Source of the DNA: Bin87 sp965203985
GTDB taxonomy: Bacteria > Chloroflexota > Dehalococcoidia > Lucifugimonadales > UBA3495
Assembly (NCBI GenBank): GCA_965203985.1
Contig: CBDBDS010000006.1
Coordinates: forward strand, 89,248-153,247
DNA: 64,000 nucleotides
Direction: 5' to 3'
Shown: positions 1-9,765 of the stretch, in pieces
Layout of the letters: every line of letters begins with the position of its first letter
How positions within the stretch are numbered: the stretch's first letter is position 1
Program-made: the position numbers and the translations under genes
Notes under the pieces: generated by a model
Told to the model about the DNA's origin: nothing
Seen by the model: only the letters and a program-made list of their open reading frames with translations
The model's database searches: none

Positions 1-1171
1 CAATGGCCAAACTGCCGGTCTCCATGTGAACCACGTCCAGCAGGTCGCTGATCAGAATGCGCGCCTGGTCCGATTGGTCCAGAATGATCCGATGGAACTC
101 GGCCATCTCGGCCGGAGCCAGATCTCCACCTGACTCCAGCAGCGTAGTCACCGCCCCCCGGACGGCCGACAGCGGCGTCCTCAGTTCACGGCTCACCATG
201 GTGAGGAACTCGGCCCGCAACCGCTCCTGTTCCTCCAATGGCGTCAGGTCCTGCAGCGTAACGACGAAGGAAACCAGCTGCCCATCATCACCACGGATGG
301 GTGTAGCGTTAAGCAGGACGCTCACGCTGCGCCCGTCGGGCACGGTGAGCTGGATCTCCTCAACACGCACCGTCTCACCGGTGCGGAACAACTCCACCAG
401 GGGGAACTCCTGCAACGATACTTCCCGGCCATCGCCGCGCAAGCACGTCACTACGTGCAGCAGGTCCTGGGCAGATTGATCCCCATCCCGCAGACTGTCC
501 ACGATGCGCATGGCCTCGCGGTTGACCGACACGGGCATACCGGTGGCTGCATCGAAGACCACCACACCCACAGGCGAAGTGTCGACCAGCGTTTCCAGGT
601 CAGCCCGGGCACGCCGCTCCTCCCGGTGCACGCCGGCATTGGCGATGACCAACGCCGCCTGGGACGCGAACATCACCAGCATCTCCTCGTCGGACTGGCT
701 GAACTCGTCTCCATCCTCTTTATCACCTACGAAAACGTGCCCCACCCGCTCGCCCCGGTGGAACATGGGCGCCCCCATGAACCGGAAAACATCCACCGGC
801 AGGGGTATGGTGAATTCCGTAAAGCCCAAGCCCCGGACGTACTCCGCCAAGTCGGGCAGCCGCATGGGCTCGGAGACACTGGTCAGGGCCCGGAAAATGG
901 CCAGGCCTTCGGGCATCAGCCACAGCAGCTCCGACTCCTGACCGTCCAAGCCCGACGACAGGAAGTCCCGGACCATCCCGCCGTCATCAAGGAGCGTCAT
1001 CACTCCGTAGCGGGCGCTGGTGAGGGAGCGGGCCGAGTCCAGAACACCCTGCAGAACCTGGTCGAACTCCAGGCTTTCGTTGATGCGCATACTGGCCTGG
1101 CTCAGACGAGTCAAACGCTCCCCCAGGGCTGCCGACTCGCCATCCGCCCATTCTGAAAGTTGATCCACCAC
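1..1171 (-). CDS. Sensor histidine kinase, GAF-PAS-HisKA (partial, runs off left edge)
   Basis: The reading frame enters from the left edge and begins at a GTG at 1171, preceded by a GGGAGAG ribosome-binding site. About 390 residues are visible. Residues ~20-165 read as a GAF domain (starts SLEFDQVLQGVLDSARSLT), residues ~175-300 as a PAS sensor (DTSPVGVVVFDAATGMPVSV), and then comes a HisKA dimerisation helix around FLTMVSRELRTPLSAVRGAV. In that helix the usual H of the H-box (SHELRTP) is replaced by R, so autophosphorylation at the standard position is doubtful. The ATP-binding HATPase part lies beyond the window. No membrane segment is seen, so it is probably a cytoplasmic sensor. Families are assigned from motif reading; the domain order is clear, the ligand is unknown. 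Confidence 0.85.
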   Translation of the reverse strand, partial: MVDQLSEWADGESAALGERLTRLSQASMRINESLEFDQVLQGVLDSARSLTSARYGVMTLLDDGGMVRDFLSSGLDGQESELLWLMPEGLAIFRALTSVSEPMRLPDLAEYVRGLGFTEFTIPLPVDVFRFMGAPMFHRGERVGHVFVGDKEDGDEFSQSDEEMLVMFASQAALVIANAGVHREERRARADLETLVDTSPVGVVVFDAATGMPVSVNREAMRIVDSLRDGDQSAQDLLHVVTCLRGDGREVSLQEFPLVELFRTGETVRVEEIQLTVPDGRSVSVLLNATPIRGDDGQLVSFVVTLQDLTPLEEQERLRAEFLTMVSRELRTPLSAVRGAVTTLLESGGDLAPAEMAEFHRIILDQSDQARILISDLLDVVHMETGSLAI

Positions 1172-2154
1172 GTTATCTCTCCCGGCGTAAACCACGCCTC
1201 AAATTGCAGAAAAATGACCCGGATCACCTTTTGATGAAACGGGCCGGCGGGAATTATACACCGAAGTGTGAACCAATACTGACCACTATCGGCCCCCCAG
1301 AGTCGGGTGGAGCACGACTGACTCCGACACATAATCCCGCGAGCGTCGCCCCGTCGGCTACGCTTGACATGACCTCATTGGCCTACCACAACGAGCGGCA
1401 GCCAGGTCTCCCAAAGACACCGCAGCCAGTCCAGACCGGCATCCGCTCGACGGGCGTACGGGCCCAAAACACACGTTATGTGTATTAGTAAATCATCCAG
1501 CAATCCCACTTGCCATCAGGCCGATTTTGGTATAACTTTCCACAGCCCATTGCAGATGGGTTGCAGTTGCCGGAACTTCCGGCGCTGCGCCGAACTGTGA
1601 ACCGCGTGGCGAGTCGCCTTCGTTGACGAGCCACGTCGCTGCCCCGGCACGGAGGGAGGCCGGGAACAGCGGCAGGTCGGCAAACATCCATATTACGCCG
1701 CGAACATACATGGCGGCACCCACCGGCACTGCGGAATGCCGCTGCCGGCGGGAAAGGACACAATACAGGATGACCTCCCTCGCCCATCGCCGCACCGCGC
1801 CCGGTGCGCGAACCACGGCCCCCGCTGCCGCCGACCACGGCTGGTCGGCTCCCTCTCCGATCTTTGCCACCGCAAAACGGCAGCCGGCCGGCCTTCCAGG
1901 CTTCGGAGCGACCGCTCCATGCCCGGCGATGGAATTATCAGGCTTTTTCACATCCTCCGAGCCGGCCCCCGGAGGCGGCCTGCTCCAGGAACACGCCGGA
2001 AATACGAGACCATCCGCGCGTACGTCGAAAAACGTCGCCGGACCTGCCCAAAACGCAGGAGTCTGGCACGGAATGAAATTGGGGAGCAGCGTTGGCTGAC
2101 ACCGGCTGCCCCCCGAAAGCGAATTACTCCCATGAAAAGGAGATTCACCATCAA
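1172..2154. other. Long intergenic region, no supportable gene
   Basis: About 980 bases separate the divergent kinase gene and the first secreted-protein gene. Open frames exist on both strands (for example a GTG-started minus frame 1493-1951), but none has a well-placed ribosome-binding site or recognisable domain, and they overlap one another. The region probably holds the divergent promoters. I see no convincing RNA gene. Confidence 0.5.
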
Positions 2155-4275
2155 ATGACTACCACAAAAAGAAGAAGTTTGCAACTTTCCGTAGCGGCGG
2201 TTGCGGCTTTGGCCATCTTCGCCGTGGCGGCAGTGATGCTGCTGGCCGGCAGCACGCCGGCACAGGCCACCACCGCGGCCCTAACCCCCGACGACGGCGC
2301 CGCCCAACCGCGGCCCCAGCAAACCGACAAGACGCCAACCGCCCCGCGCCATGCCCCGCCAGAACCCTGTCCCGGAGAGACGGGCAATCCCAACAAAGCG
2401 GCTGCCGACGTAGTCGCCTCCGGCCACATCGCCCTGTTCGACGTGTGGTGGAACCCGGTCGAGCTGGAATTGACCAACTCCTCCTGCCCGCCCACGGTGG
2501 CGCACACGCGTAAGGAAAAATTGGATCAAGACGGTGAGCCTACTGGTGAATATATCGACACCGACAAACGCTCCCCGTCCAGCATCGACATTGCGAAAAC
2601 CGTCATCCACATCCCTAACACCGCCCGGATCAATCTGAACGCGGACGACAACCCCTATACTGAGACCAAATACGAGGAGTTGTGGGACGCCGACGCCAAG
2701 GAAAACCGGGACACCGACGACGACGACCGTCCTAACGAAGGTGAGGGCGACCGCAAGGTCTGGGCGCTGCCGGCCTGCCCGCCCGACGGCACGGCCGCGG
2801 CCGACGATTTGTGCATCATCTTCTCCGCCGCCCTGCTGAATCCAAATGACTGGAAGGCAGGCACCGAAATCGAGTACCTGCTGGACCACGTCCACCAGAC
2901 CGATATCGACAAGCAGGACCCGAGGTACACCCTCGCTTACGACAAGAACAACCGCCTCCTCTGGGATTCGTCCGATGTGCAGCGCGTCGAGATGTCGGTA
3001 GCGCCCGGAGAGTACAAACGGCCCACGCTGTTCTTCACCGACCGCGGCACCTACGAACTGCAGGTGCACATACGGGGCGAACCCAACCATGCTACCAACC
3101 GGGATGACGGTCTGAAGCCGGTAAGCAAGGACAACAGCGTGTCCAGCGACGTCCGGGAATACATCATCCACGTGGGCGCATTGGCCGACCTCAGTGTCAC
3201 GGCTGCGGCGACGCCGCAGAGTCCCGAGCCTACCGACAACGTGACCGTCGCGATCACCGCCAGCAATGGCGGCCCGGACGCCGTGCCTCAAACCAACGTT
3301 AACGTCACTCTGCCTCCGGAACTGACCTACGTGTCCCACGAGCCGGCCAGCGCTGGCTTCGCCGATGCCGACGGTGACGGAGTCCGCACCTGGGACGCCG
3401 GCAGCTTGGCATCCGGCGCGACGAACACCCTAGCCATCACGGCCAAGGTGGCTCCGGAAACCCATGGGCGGGAGTTGGCTGTCAAAGCGGCCATCTCCGG
3501 CACGGAGCCCGCGGAGATTACGGAAACCAACGACCAGGGCGACCTGGAAATTAAGGACTACAACCTGCCGGTGCTGGACCCCAACCCGCACAACGACACG
3601 GCCGCTGCCACCATCACGGTATCGACGACGGGGCACAACACGAACCCGATGTTAATGGTCATCCGCTCCGTCGAAGAGCGATCGGCCCCGGGCACCAAGG
3701 TCGGAGATCCGGTGGGGGTAAAAGAGCCAAACACCAGCGACACGTTGAGATTCACGCTGACCGGGGAGGGCAACGAACAATTCACCACAACCAAAGTCTC
3801 GGACGGCGTACAGATCGAAGTGGCCGATGGCGCCAACCTAGACTACGAGGTCAAGCCCGTGTACGACCTTGTCCTGGCGGTGAGCGACGGCAAGGACACT
3901 GACAGCAATGACGACGACTACAAGGTGGACGACACCATCAAAGTGCAGATCAGGCTGATTGACATTGTCGATGCCTACAGCGCCACGCTGAGTGTGGACA
4001 AAACCGCCGCCACAGTCGGAGAAACGGTGACGTTGTCCGTGGCAATACAAAACCCGCCGGTTCCTATCAATCAGTTGCACCGCACCATCAGGACTCTGCA
4101 CCGCAACGACATTGATCTCCGGCAAATGACCGGCCCATTGGTTCCATTCGAGCGTTCCCAGAGCGTGGCGGGAACGTACACGTACTATATGAACTTCTGG
4201 CAACCGGACGGAAGCAATCTAAGACACCGAATTGAGACCAACCGGGTCAAAGTGATCTGGTCGGCGTCCGACTAA
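2155..4275 (+). CDS. Secreted DUF11-type surface protein
   Basis: Start chosen at ATG 2155 (MTTTKRRSLQLSVAAVAALA), because an AAGGAG lies 12 bases upstream and a clear signal peptide follows: basic residues, a hydrophobic stretch to about residue 30, then an AQA cleavage-type site. The mature protein (706 aa in total) is rich in D, N and T. Residues ~340-450 match the DUF11 repeat style (ADLSVTAAATPQSPEPTDNV) found in bacterial envelope and adhesion proteins. The part around residues 500-610 resembles a cadherin-like fold (NLDYEVKPVYDLVLAVSDG). No C-terminal anchor or sorting signal is visible. It lies 193 bases upstream of a second exported protein on the same strand, so the two may form a surface locus. 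Function is not known; a structural or adhesive role is inferred from the fold. Confidence 0.8.
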   Translation: MTTTKRRSLQLSVAAVAALAIFAVAAVMLLAGSTPAQATTAALTPDDGAAQPRPQQTDKTPTAPRHAPPEPCPGETGNPNKAAADVVASGHIALFDVWWNPVELELTNSSCPPTVAHTRKEKLDQDGEPTGEYIDTDKRSPSSIDIAKTVIHIPNTARINLNADDNPYTETKYEELWDADAKENRDTDDDDRPNEGEGDRKVWALPACPPDGTAAADDLCIIFSAALLNPNDWKAGTEIEYLLDHVHQTDIDKQDPRYTLAYDKNNRLLWDSSDVQRVEMSVAPGEYKRPTLFFTDRGTYELQVHIRGEPNHATNRDDGLKPVSKDNSVSSDVREYIIHVGALADLSVTAAATPQSPEPTDNVTVAITASNGGPDAVPQTNVNVTLPPELTYVSHEPASAGFADADGDGVRTWDAGSLASGATNTLAITAKVAPETHGRELAVKAAISGTEPAEITETNDQGDLEIKDYNLPVLDPNPHNDTAAATITVSTTGHNTNPMLMVIRSVEERSAPGTKVGDPVGVKEPNTSDTLRFTLTGEGNEQFTTTKVSDGVQIEVADGANLDYEVKPVYDLVLAVSDGKDTDSNDDDYKVDDTIKVQIRLIDIVDAYSATLSVDKTAATVGETVTLSVAIQNPPVPINQLHRTIRTLHRNDIDLRQMTGPLVPFERSQSVAGTYTYYMNFWQPDGSNLRHRIETNRVKVIWSASD

Positions 4276-4468
4276 CCCAGCTGTCGCCGGGGGCGGTGTC
4301 TCGCACCGGTCCCGGCGGCAAACTCACTGGAGTTGCGCGCTTGAAATCCCACGCCCGGCACTGTGAAAGAACCGGAACGATGATTGACGATTTCGGTCAT
4401 TGGATTCCGGTTCGCGCCTGGATGACGGTCCCAACTGATTGATTCATGGCTCAGCAGGGTCACGCAAT

Positions 4469-7400
4469 ATGTCCGCCCGGTGGAAATTCCAGATTGCGTT
4501 GATCGCAGTCATCGCCGTCTTCGCCGTCCTAGCCGGCGCCTTCCGGGACGGACCCGTCGCTCACGCCCATCATGGAGAGGACCGTGACTACGTGGACGTC
4601 AGCCTGACCCTGGAAGTTCCCGAAGACCCTCAGAGCTCTGGGACCCACGAAGTACACATTATCGTTGTGAACCACGGAACCAGGACCGCTTATGACGTAG
4701 TAGTGGAAGTGGATGTGGAGACCCTGAAACCTCTCGGACAAACCGAAAGCCAGATCCAAAGCCTTTTCACGCTCGAGGGCATTGGGACAAGGGCTGTGCG
4801 AGTGCCGGTCGGGCGGATATCTGTAGATGGAACATCCTTCCGCTGGACCATTCCCGAGCTCAGAGGAATGCAACGCGTAGTGGTTATTCCGAGAGTAAGA
4901 CATTTTGGTGGCTCCGGCGTTTATAATAACAGATTGAAAGTGCATAAGATATCCGGGACGGTGTCCACGGCATCCTTCCAGAGTGATACCCACAAGGAGA
5001 ACGACAGCTCTCAGGTCTGGACATACGCCCATAACACAAGAAATATCTACTTTATACAGGTATGGGTGGCCTACACGGTCAGTGTGTCGGTGGACAACCG
5101 GTTCCCGGACCGAGGGGATACCGTCAATTTCACCGTCACCGCAGGTAGAAAACCAACGTATCCACGCGTACGGCCCTCACCAGAGGTTCCTCCCCCGATT
5201 GACCTGAAGGTTGAGATTGCAACGACCGACGGTCTGACGGTCGGCACGCCAAGTAGATACTATACCAGCAACGAAGGCGGTTTTCAGACTACCGTGTCAT
5301 CCCCAAAGTGGAGCTACAGCAATGGCGAGTTCAACATCGGGACCGGGGTAGCTGGGGAGGATGAGGTACGGGCACATTCCGTGATCCTGCCGGTCACGGT
5401 AGGAAGCGACACCGACGTCGTCGTGAACGAACAGTGCCTGACGGCGACGCTGACCGGGAACCCCCCGCCCGGCACCGGCCCCCTTGACGACGACATATCG
5501 GACAACGTGGCGAAAGTGTGCCTGGGCCCAGGGCCAGCGACGCTTTTCCAAGATGGCACCGTCGCAGTTTGGACCCTCAAAGCCTGCCGCGGCGATGTTC
5601 CGACCAACGCCTGCGACACCGTACCTGAGGTGGACGTAGAAGTCTTAACCAGCATAGATGGCAACATCCACCACGTCTCGCCTATCATCCATGTCAAGGA
5701 TGAACCCGGGCGGGTGTTTGACGCTGACAACGGGAGCGTTACCGACGGGACTACCGTCTCGTGGCAGACCGCTACCGACGAGGACCCCGACTTTACTGGT
5801 ACTAGGAACGGAGTGAAGGTTGGCCAGAACCTATTTCCAATAAACAAATATCTTAGTAACTGGCAACATTTTCAGGTTACCTTTACCGCAACCGGGTTGG
5901 ATGGGGGCAACCCACCGGGCAAGGTTTCGGTCCGTTCAAGGGCCACCGGCACCGCTTTGTGGCCTTTGCATAGTTCAAATTCCTGGAGGAGCAAGAGAAG
6001 CACGCAATACCGATTGAGTGATCCAAGCACTGTTACGAACATTCGCTTCCTTGAGTTTGAGAAGCTGGGTACCTATGTGGTGGACTACACAGGGGATCTT
6101 CTACACGCGACCATAGACGCAGACAGTGACAGCAACCCCGACGTATTCAGCGGCACTGGCCGTACCATCTTTCATGTGGGCCCCATCGCGGAGTTGAGCG
6201 TGAGCGACGGGGGCGCCAGTTTAGATGCTACCTCCAGCCAGGTGGCGTTCACCGTGGTCGTGGTCAACAACGGACCCGAGGACGCAGAGAGCGGCCAAGT
6301 CGTTGTGGAGTTGCCCGCCGGGACCACCGGGCTGACCACTTTTCCTGCTGAGACCGGCACCTTCGACAGCACGGCCAACCCTCCGACGTGGACGTGGGAC
6401 ATCCGTGATTTGGAACGGGGCCACCGCCGGAGATCAAAAGGACTCTCCGAATCTGTTTCGCTCATCGTGGACGGGGTAAGCGCCGGTGAAACGGCAACGG
6501 CGAAAGTAGTCTATGACCCTTATCTGGTCTGCATCGGCAGCAACGCCAGCACCCTGACTCACACCACTGAAGCCGCCTGCGTGGCCGACACCACAAACGG
6601 CGGCAGTTGGCACGAGGGCACGGTGTACGACTACAACGCTGATAACAACGAGGCGACGCTGACGGCCGCGGCCGGCGTCAGTGGCAGCACGCCGGCGTCG
6701 GTCACCGTCATGGACCCGGACGCGTCCGGCGTCTTGGTGCAGTGGGAGACGGTGGAACAGGTCAACGGGTTGAAGGTGACCCACTACGAGTTGGAGCGTC
6801 CGTCCGACCCCTGGACTATGACTACGGCGCCGGGCGACGTAACGGAAACGAAGTACCAGGACAAGGGGGCTACGGGCAGCGCCAATCCGGTGTACCGGGT
6901 GCGGGCGGTGAACGAGGCCGGCGTGGCGGGGCCGTGGTCCCAAACCTCGGGGATGCGCCCCGGCGCTCCGCAGAGCTTCGCCGCCGCCGTGGCCAGCGGC
7001 AACGCGCAGGTCAACCTGACCTGGAGCGCGCCCACCGCCGTGACCGGCGTAACCGTGTCCGGCTACGAAATCGAGGTTTCGGATAGCGGCGGCGACAGCT
7101 GGACTTCGCTGGAGACGTCGCACAGCGCGAGCCCCTATGCCCACACCGGCCTCAGCCTGATGCCGGGCGACGCCCGAGACTACCGGATCCGCACGGTGGC
7201 CACGGTGGGCGGCGTCACGCTGAACAGCCTTTGGGCAACGGCCACCGCCACCGTCGCCTACCCCAAGCCAAACGTCCCCACGATGTTCACCGCCACCGGG
7301 TCCAGCGCAACGCAGGCCACCCTGTCGTGGGTCCATCCCGCTGACGTGACCAACGTGACGCGCACCGGCTACGAAGCAGAGTTTTCCAAGGACGGTGGTG

Positions 7401-9133
7401 TCAACTGGGACCCGCTGACGGGCTCGCCAACGGGTAGCGCAACGACCACCCTGCCCCACACTGACACCTCGCTGGGGGCCAATGCCGTGCGGCAGTACCG
7501 GATACGAACGACGGGCACGGTGGGCAGCGGCAGCGCGCAGGTGACGGTGGAGAGCGACTGGGCCTACGCCCTGGCCTCGGAAGAATACCCGGCGCCCGGC
7601 GCGCCCCGGAACTTCATGGCGACGGTGGACAGCGACACGTCGGTCACCCTGACGTGGACCGATCCCGAAGCTGTTGCTGACGTAACTCTCACCGGATACG
7701 TACTGGAGGTGTCCTTCGACCGGGGCGCGAACTGGTCTTCGGTGGCGACCGAGTCAACGCTGGGGGCCGGCGCAACTACCCACACCCACACCGACGCCAG
7801 CAACCCGCTTTCGTCGAAGCCCCGGCAATACCGCCTGAAGGCGAAGGGCACCGTGGGCGCCTCCACGTACGAGAGCGGCTGGGTGTTCGCCATTCCGCCC
7901 GGAGAGGTGGGGCCGCCGCGCAACCTGTACGCCGCGCACGACCCGGAGAGCCCGGCCGCCAGCAAGACCCGCATCAACCTGACCTGGGACGAGCCGGCAT
8001 TCGGCGCGGATATGGTCACCGGCTACCGCATCGACCACGCCCCGGCGGAATCCGGGCCGTGGGAGACGCTGCAACACAGCCGCGCCAGCCGGAGTTACCA
8101 GCACACCGGCCGGCAGCCGGGGGAGCGAAGCTGCTACCGGGTGGCGGCGATCTTCGCCGGCGGCACCGGGCCCTTCGCCGACTCGGTCTGCACCACCACC
8201 TTGGGCAACCCCGCGGACGACCTGCCGGGCGCGCCGGAGGGCCTGCGCATCGACTCGGTGGGCAGCAACTACGTGACGCTGGAATGGGACGCGCCCAGCC
8301 TCGGCGGCGCGGTGGACTACTACGAGTACCAGTCCCACGCCCACGCCCCGACCCGGGTTCCCGGAGCGGCCACCAGGGTGACGGTGCGCGGCCTGCAACC
8401 CGGCACGTCCTACGAGTTCCAGGTGCGGGCCGTGAACAACATCGGAGCCGGCGGCTGGTCTCGGCCCATCCAGTTCACGCTGAACCGGGCCGGCGGCGCG
8501 GTCAAGGCAACGCCGACGGAACTGGAGGTGCCCAAGGGCGGCACGGGCAGCTTCCGGGTCAGCCTGAACCGGAACCCGCGGTGGCCGCTGGCGCTGTACA
8601 CCCACTGGGAGGGCCCGGACTGCCTGACCGACTGGCTGCCCTACCAGCAGGGCAGGATACTGCTGCCCAGCGGCAACCCACCGCCCGGCAAGGCGTTCTG
8701 GGATGACGGCTGGTGGGGTCCGCCGGACGACCGGTTCGCGGAGCCGTGGAACGTGGGGCATGACATCGAGCTGGACGCTTCCGAGTGCCAGGGCGGCGAG
8801 ACGGCGGTGGTCGAATACTCGCTCCACAGCCTTCCCTTCAGCGCCCTGGAGGGAGTGCCGATGTGGGAGGAATTGGGCCTGAGCGAGGAGGAGTGGCGGG
8901 AGAAGTGGGGCGTTGACCCCATGGACGGGATCAGTGGCCCCAGCGTGAAGGTGACGGTGGTGGACGGCGCCGGGTCCGGCCGGACATCCGCAGGGGAGCA
9001 AGGCCTGGCCAGCGTCAACGCCGGCGGCACTGCGGTCAACGTCAGCACCAACCTCCCGCCGCAGGCCACCGTCTGGCGCCGCGAGGAGCGGGGGCTCTAC
9101 GGGTCCCAGCTGGCGTGGGACTGGTGGGACTGA
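4469..9133 (+). CDS. Giant secreted protein with DUF11 and six fibronectin type III domains
   Basis: Start chosen at ATG 4469 (MSARWKFQIALIAVIAVFAV), which opens directly into a signal peptide ending near HAHH; an in-frame TTG lies 30 bases upstream. The product is about 1,554 aa. The first ~550 residues hold immunoglobulin-like/CARDB-type beta modules; a DUF11-like module starts near residue 575 (AELSVSDGGASLDATSSQVA). From about residue 745 to 1340 there are six fibronectin-III units, recognisable by Trp and YRVRAV/YEFQVRAV strand motifs, several beginning PGAP or GPP. The C-terminal ~200 residues are Trp- and Glu-rich and end in WDWWD without an anchor. Such proteins are usually adhesins or matrix components; the binding partner cannot be read from sequence. 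It follows another DUF11 protein on the same strand. Confidence 0.85.
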   Translation: MSARWKFQIALIAVIAVFAVLAGAFRDGPVAHAHHGEDRDYVDVSLTLEVPEDPQSSGTHEVHIIVVNHGTRTAYDVVVEVDVETLKPLGQTESQIQSLFTLEGIGTRAVRVPVGRISVDGTSFRWTIPELRGMQRVVVIPRVRHFGGSGVYNNRLKVHKISGTVSTASFQSDTHKENDSSQVWTYAHNTRNIYFIQVWVAYTVSVSVDNRFPDRGDTVNFTVTAGRKPTYPRVRPSPEVPPPIDLKVEIATTDGLTVGTPSRYYTSNEGGFQTTVSSPKWSYSNGEFNIGTGVAGEDEVRAHSVILPVTVGSDTDVVVNEQCLTATLTGNPPPGTGPLDDDISDNVAKVCLGPGPATLFQDGTVAVWTLKACRGDVPTNACDTVPEVDVEVLTSIDGNIHHVSPIIHVKDEPGRVFDADNGSVTDGTTVSWQTATDEDPDFTGTRNGVKVGQNLFPINKYLSNWQHFQVTFTATGLDGGNPPGKVSVRSRATGTALWPLHSSNSWRSKRSTQYRLSDPSTVTNIRFLEFEKLGTYVVDYTGDLLHATIDADSDSNPDVFSGTGRTIFHVGPIAELSVSDGGASLDATSSQVAFTVVVVNNGPEDAESGQVVVELPAGTTGLTTFPAETGTFDSTANPPTWTWDIRDLERGHRRRSKGLSESVSLIVDGVSAGETATAKVVYDPYLVCIGSNASTLTHTTEAACVADTTNGGSWHEGTVYDYNADNNEATLTAAAGVSGSTPASVTVMDPDASGVLVQWETVEQVNGLKVTHYELERPSDPWTMTTAPGDVTETKYQDKGATGSANPVYRVRAVNEAGVAGPWSQTSGMRPGAPQSFAAAVASGNAQVNLTWSAPTAVTGVTVSGYEIEVSDSGGDSWTSLETSHSASPYAHTGLSLMPGDARDYRIRTVATVGGVTLNSLWATATATVAYPKPNVPTMFTATGSSATQATLSWVHPADVTNVTRTGYEAEFSKDGGVNWDPLTGSPTGSATTTLPHTDTSLGANAVRQYRIRTTGTVGSGSAQVTVESDWAYALASEEYPAPGAPRNFMATVDSDTSVTLTWTDPEAVADVTLTGYVLEVSFDRGANWSSVATESTLGAGATTHTHTDASNPLSSKPRQYRLKAKGTVGASTYESGWVFAIPPGEVGPPRNLYAAHDPESPAASKTRINLTWDEPAFGADMVTGYRIDHAPAESGPWETLQHSRASRSYQHTGRQPGERSCYRVAAIFAGGTGPFADSVCTTTLGNPADDLPGAPEGLRIDSVGSNYVTLEWDAPSLGGAVDYYEYQSHAHAPTRVPGAATRVTVRGLQPGTSYEFQVRAVNNIGAGGWSRPIQFTLNRAGGAVKATPTELEVPKGGTGSFRVSLNRNPRWPLALYTHWEGPDCLTDWLPYQQGRILLPSGNPPPGKAFWDDGWWGPPDDRFAEPWNVGHDIELDASECQGGETAVVEYSLHSLPFSALEGVPMWEELGLSEEEWREKWGVDPMDGISGPSVKVTVVDGAGSGRTSAGEQGLASVNAGGTAVNVSTNLPPQATVWRREERGLYGSQLAWDWWD

Positions 9134-9236
9134 CCGCGAAGCATCGATCCGCACACAGGACACCGGCGTCACCGTCTGGCTCACAGCGACCGAGAGGGAC
9201 AACGACTAGAGAGTTGCCACCAACTGAACCGAACCA

Positions 9237-9268
9237 AGCGGGCGTCCTGCTCATGTAGGGCGCCCGCT
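9237..9268. terminator. Hairpin between convergent genes
   Basis: AGCGGGCG (9237-9244) pairs perfectly with CGCCCGCT (9261-9268), with an inner CCT/AGG pair in the loop. It sits between the end of the fibronectin protein (plus) and the stop of the membrane protein (minus), a position typical of a shared terminator. The T-tail is weak. Confidence 0.6.
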
Positions 9269-9765
9269 CAATTTCGACTGGACCACCGCCTCAGCCACAC
9301 CCAAGCCCGCAAAGTTGCCAGAAACCCGACGACGAGGCCGCACACGCGCCAGGTCAGGGAGAAATCCAACCCCTCCCCCATACCGATTGTCACCATCAGG
9401 CCACCGTAGGCGACGGCAAAGCACATGGACACCACGCAACCCGCTATAGTCAGTCGGCCGGCCCACCCCCGCGGCGGACAACGCACGGCAGCGTAAACAG
9501 CCCCTGCCGGCATGAGCACCAGCAGCAGGGCAGCAAGGGGAAAGGTCAACAGCAGCAGCGGGATCAACAGCCACGGCGCGACCAGCACAGCGGCCAGGAC
9601 GACGTAGAAGTACAGGCCATAGGTTCCCGAGAAAACGGCGAACCAAGGCAACAGCGCCGCCCCCACCAAGCACGCCATGGTGACGAAGCCGGGTTGGCGG
9701 GACTCATCAAGAGGAGCCGGACGCTGATCAGAACCCCGCTCACGGGCTGGGCGCGGGAACATCAT
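9268..9765 (-). CDS. Small integral membrane protein
   Basis: A 165-residue product with a charged 25-residue N-terminus followed by about four hydrophobic segments (ACLVGAALLPWFAVFSGTYG; VLAAVLVAPWLLIPLLLLTF; a third at ~110-130; a fourth near 140-158) and a basic C-terminus (WLRRWSSRN). No family is recognised. Its start overlaps the end of the upstream lipoprotein gene by 26 bases, so the two are probably cotranscribed and may work together at the membrane. A shorter start at the Met of MACLVGAAL would remove the overlap. Confidence 0.65.
   Translation of the reverse strand: MMFPRPARERGSDQRPAPLDESRQPGFVTMACLVGAALLPWFAVFSGTYGLYFYVVLAAVLVAPWLLIPLLLLTFPLAALLLVLMPAGAVYAAVRCPPRGWAGRLTIAGCVVSMCFAVAYGGLMVTIGMGEGLDFSLTWRVCGLVVGFLATLRAWVWLRRWSSRN

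Noticed and set aside
1485..2158. Overlapping open frames on both strands in the 1.2-2.1 kb gap, including a minus frame with plausible-looking protein
   Set aside because: No good ribosome site, no domain, and competing frames on the other strand; GC-rich DNA readily gives such frames.
7754..9202. Long minus-strand frame of 482 codons opposite the fibronectin gene
   Set aside because: Shadow frame caused by GC-rich codons; Arg/Pro/Val-rich and without domains, while the plus strand has clear fibronectin repeats.
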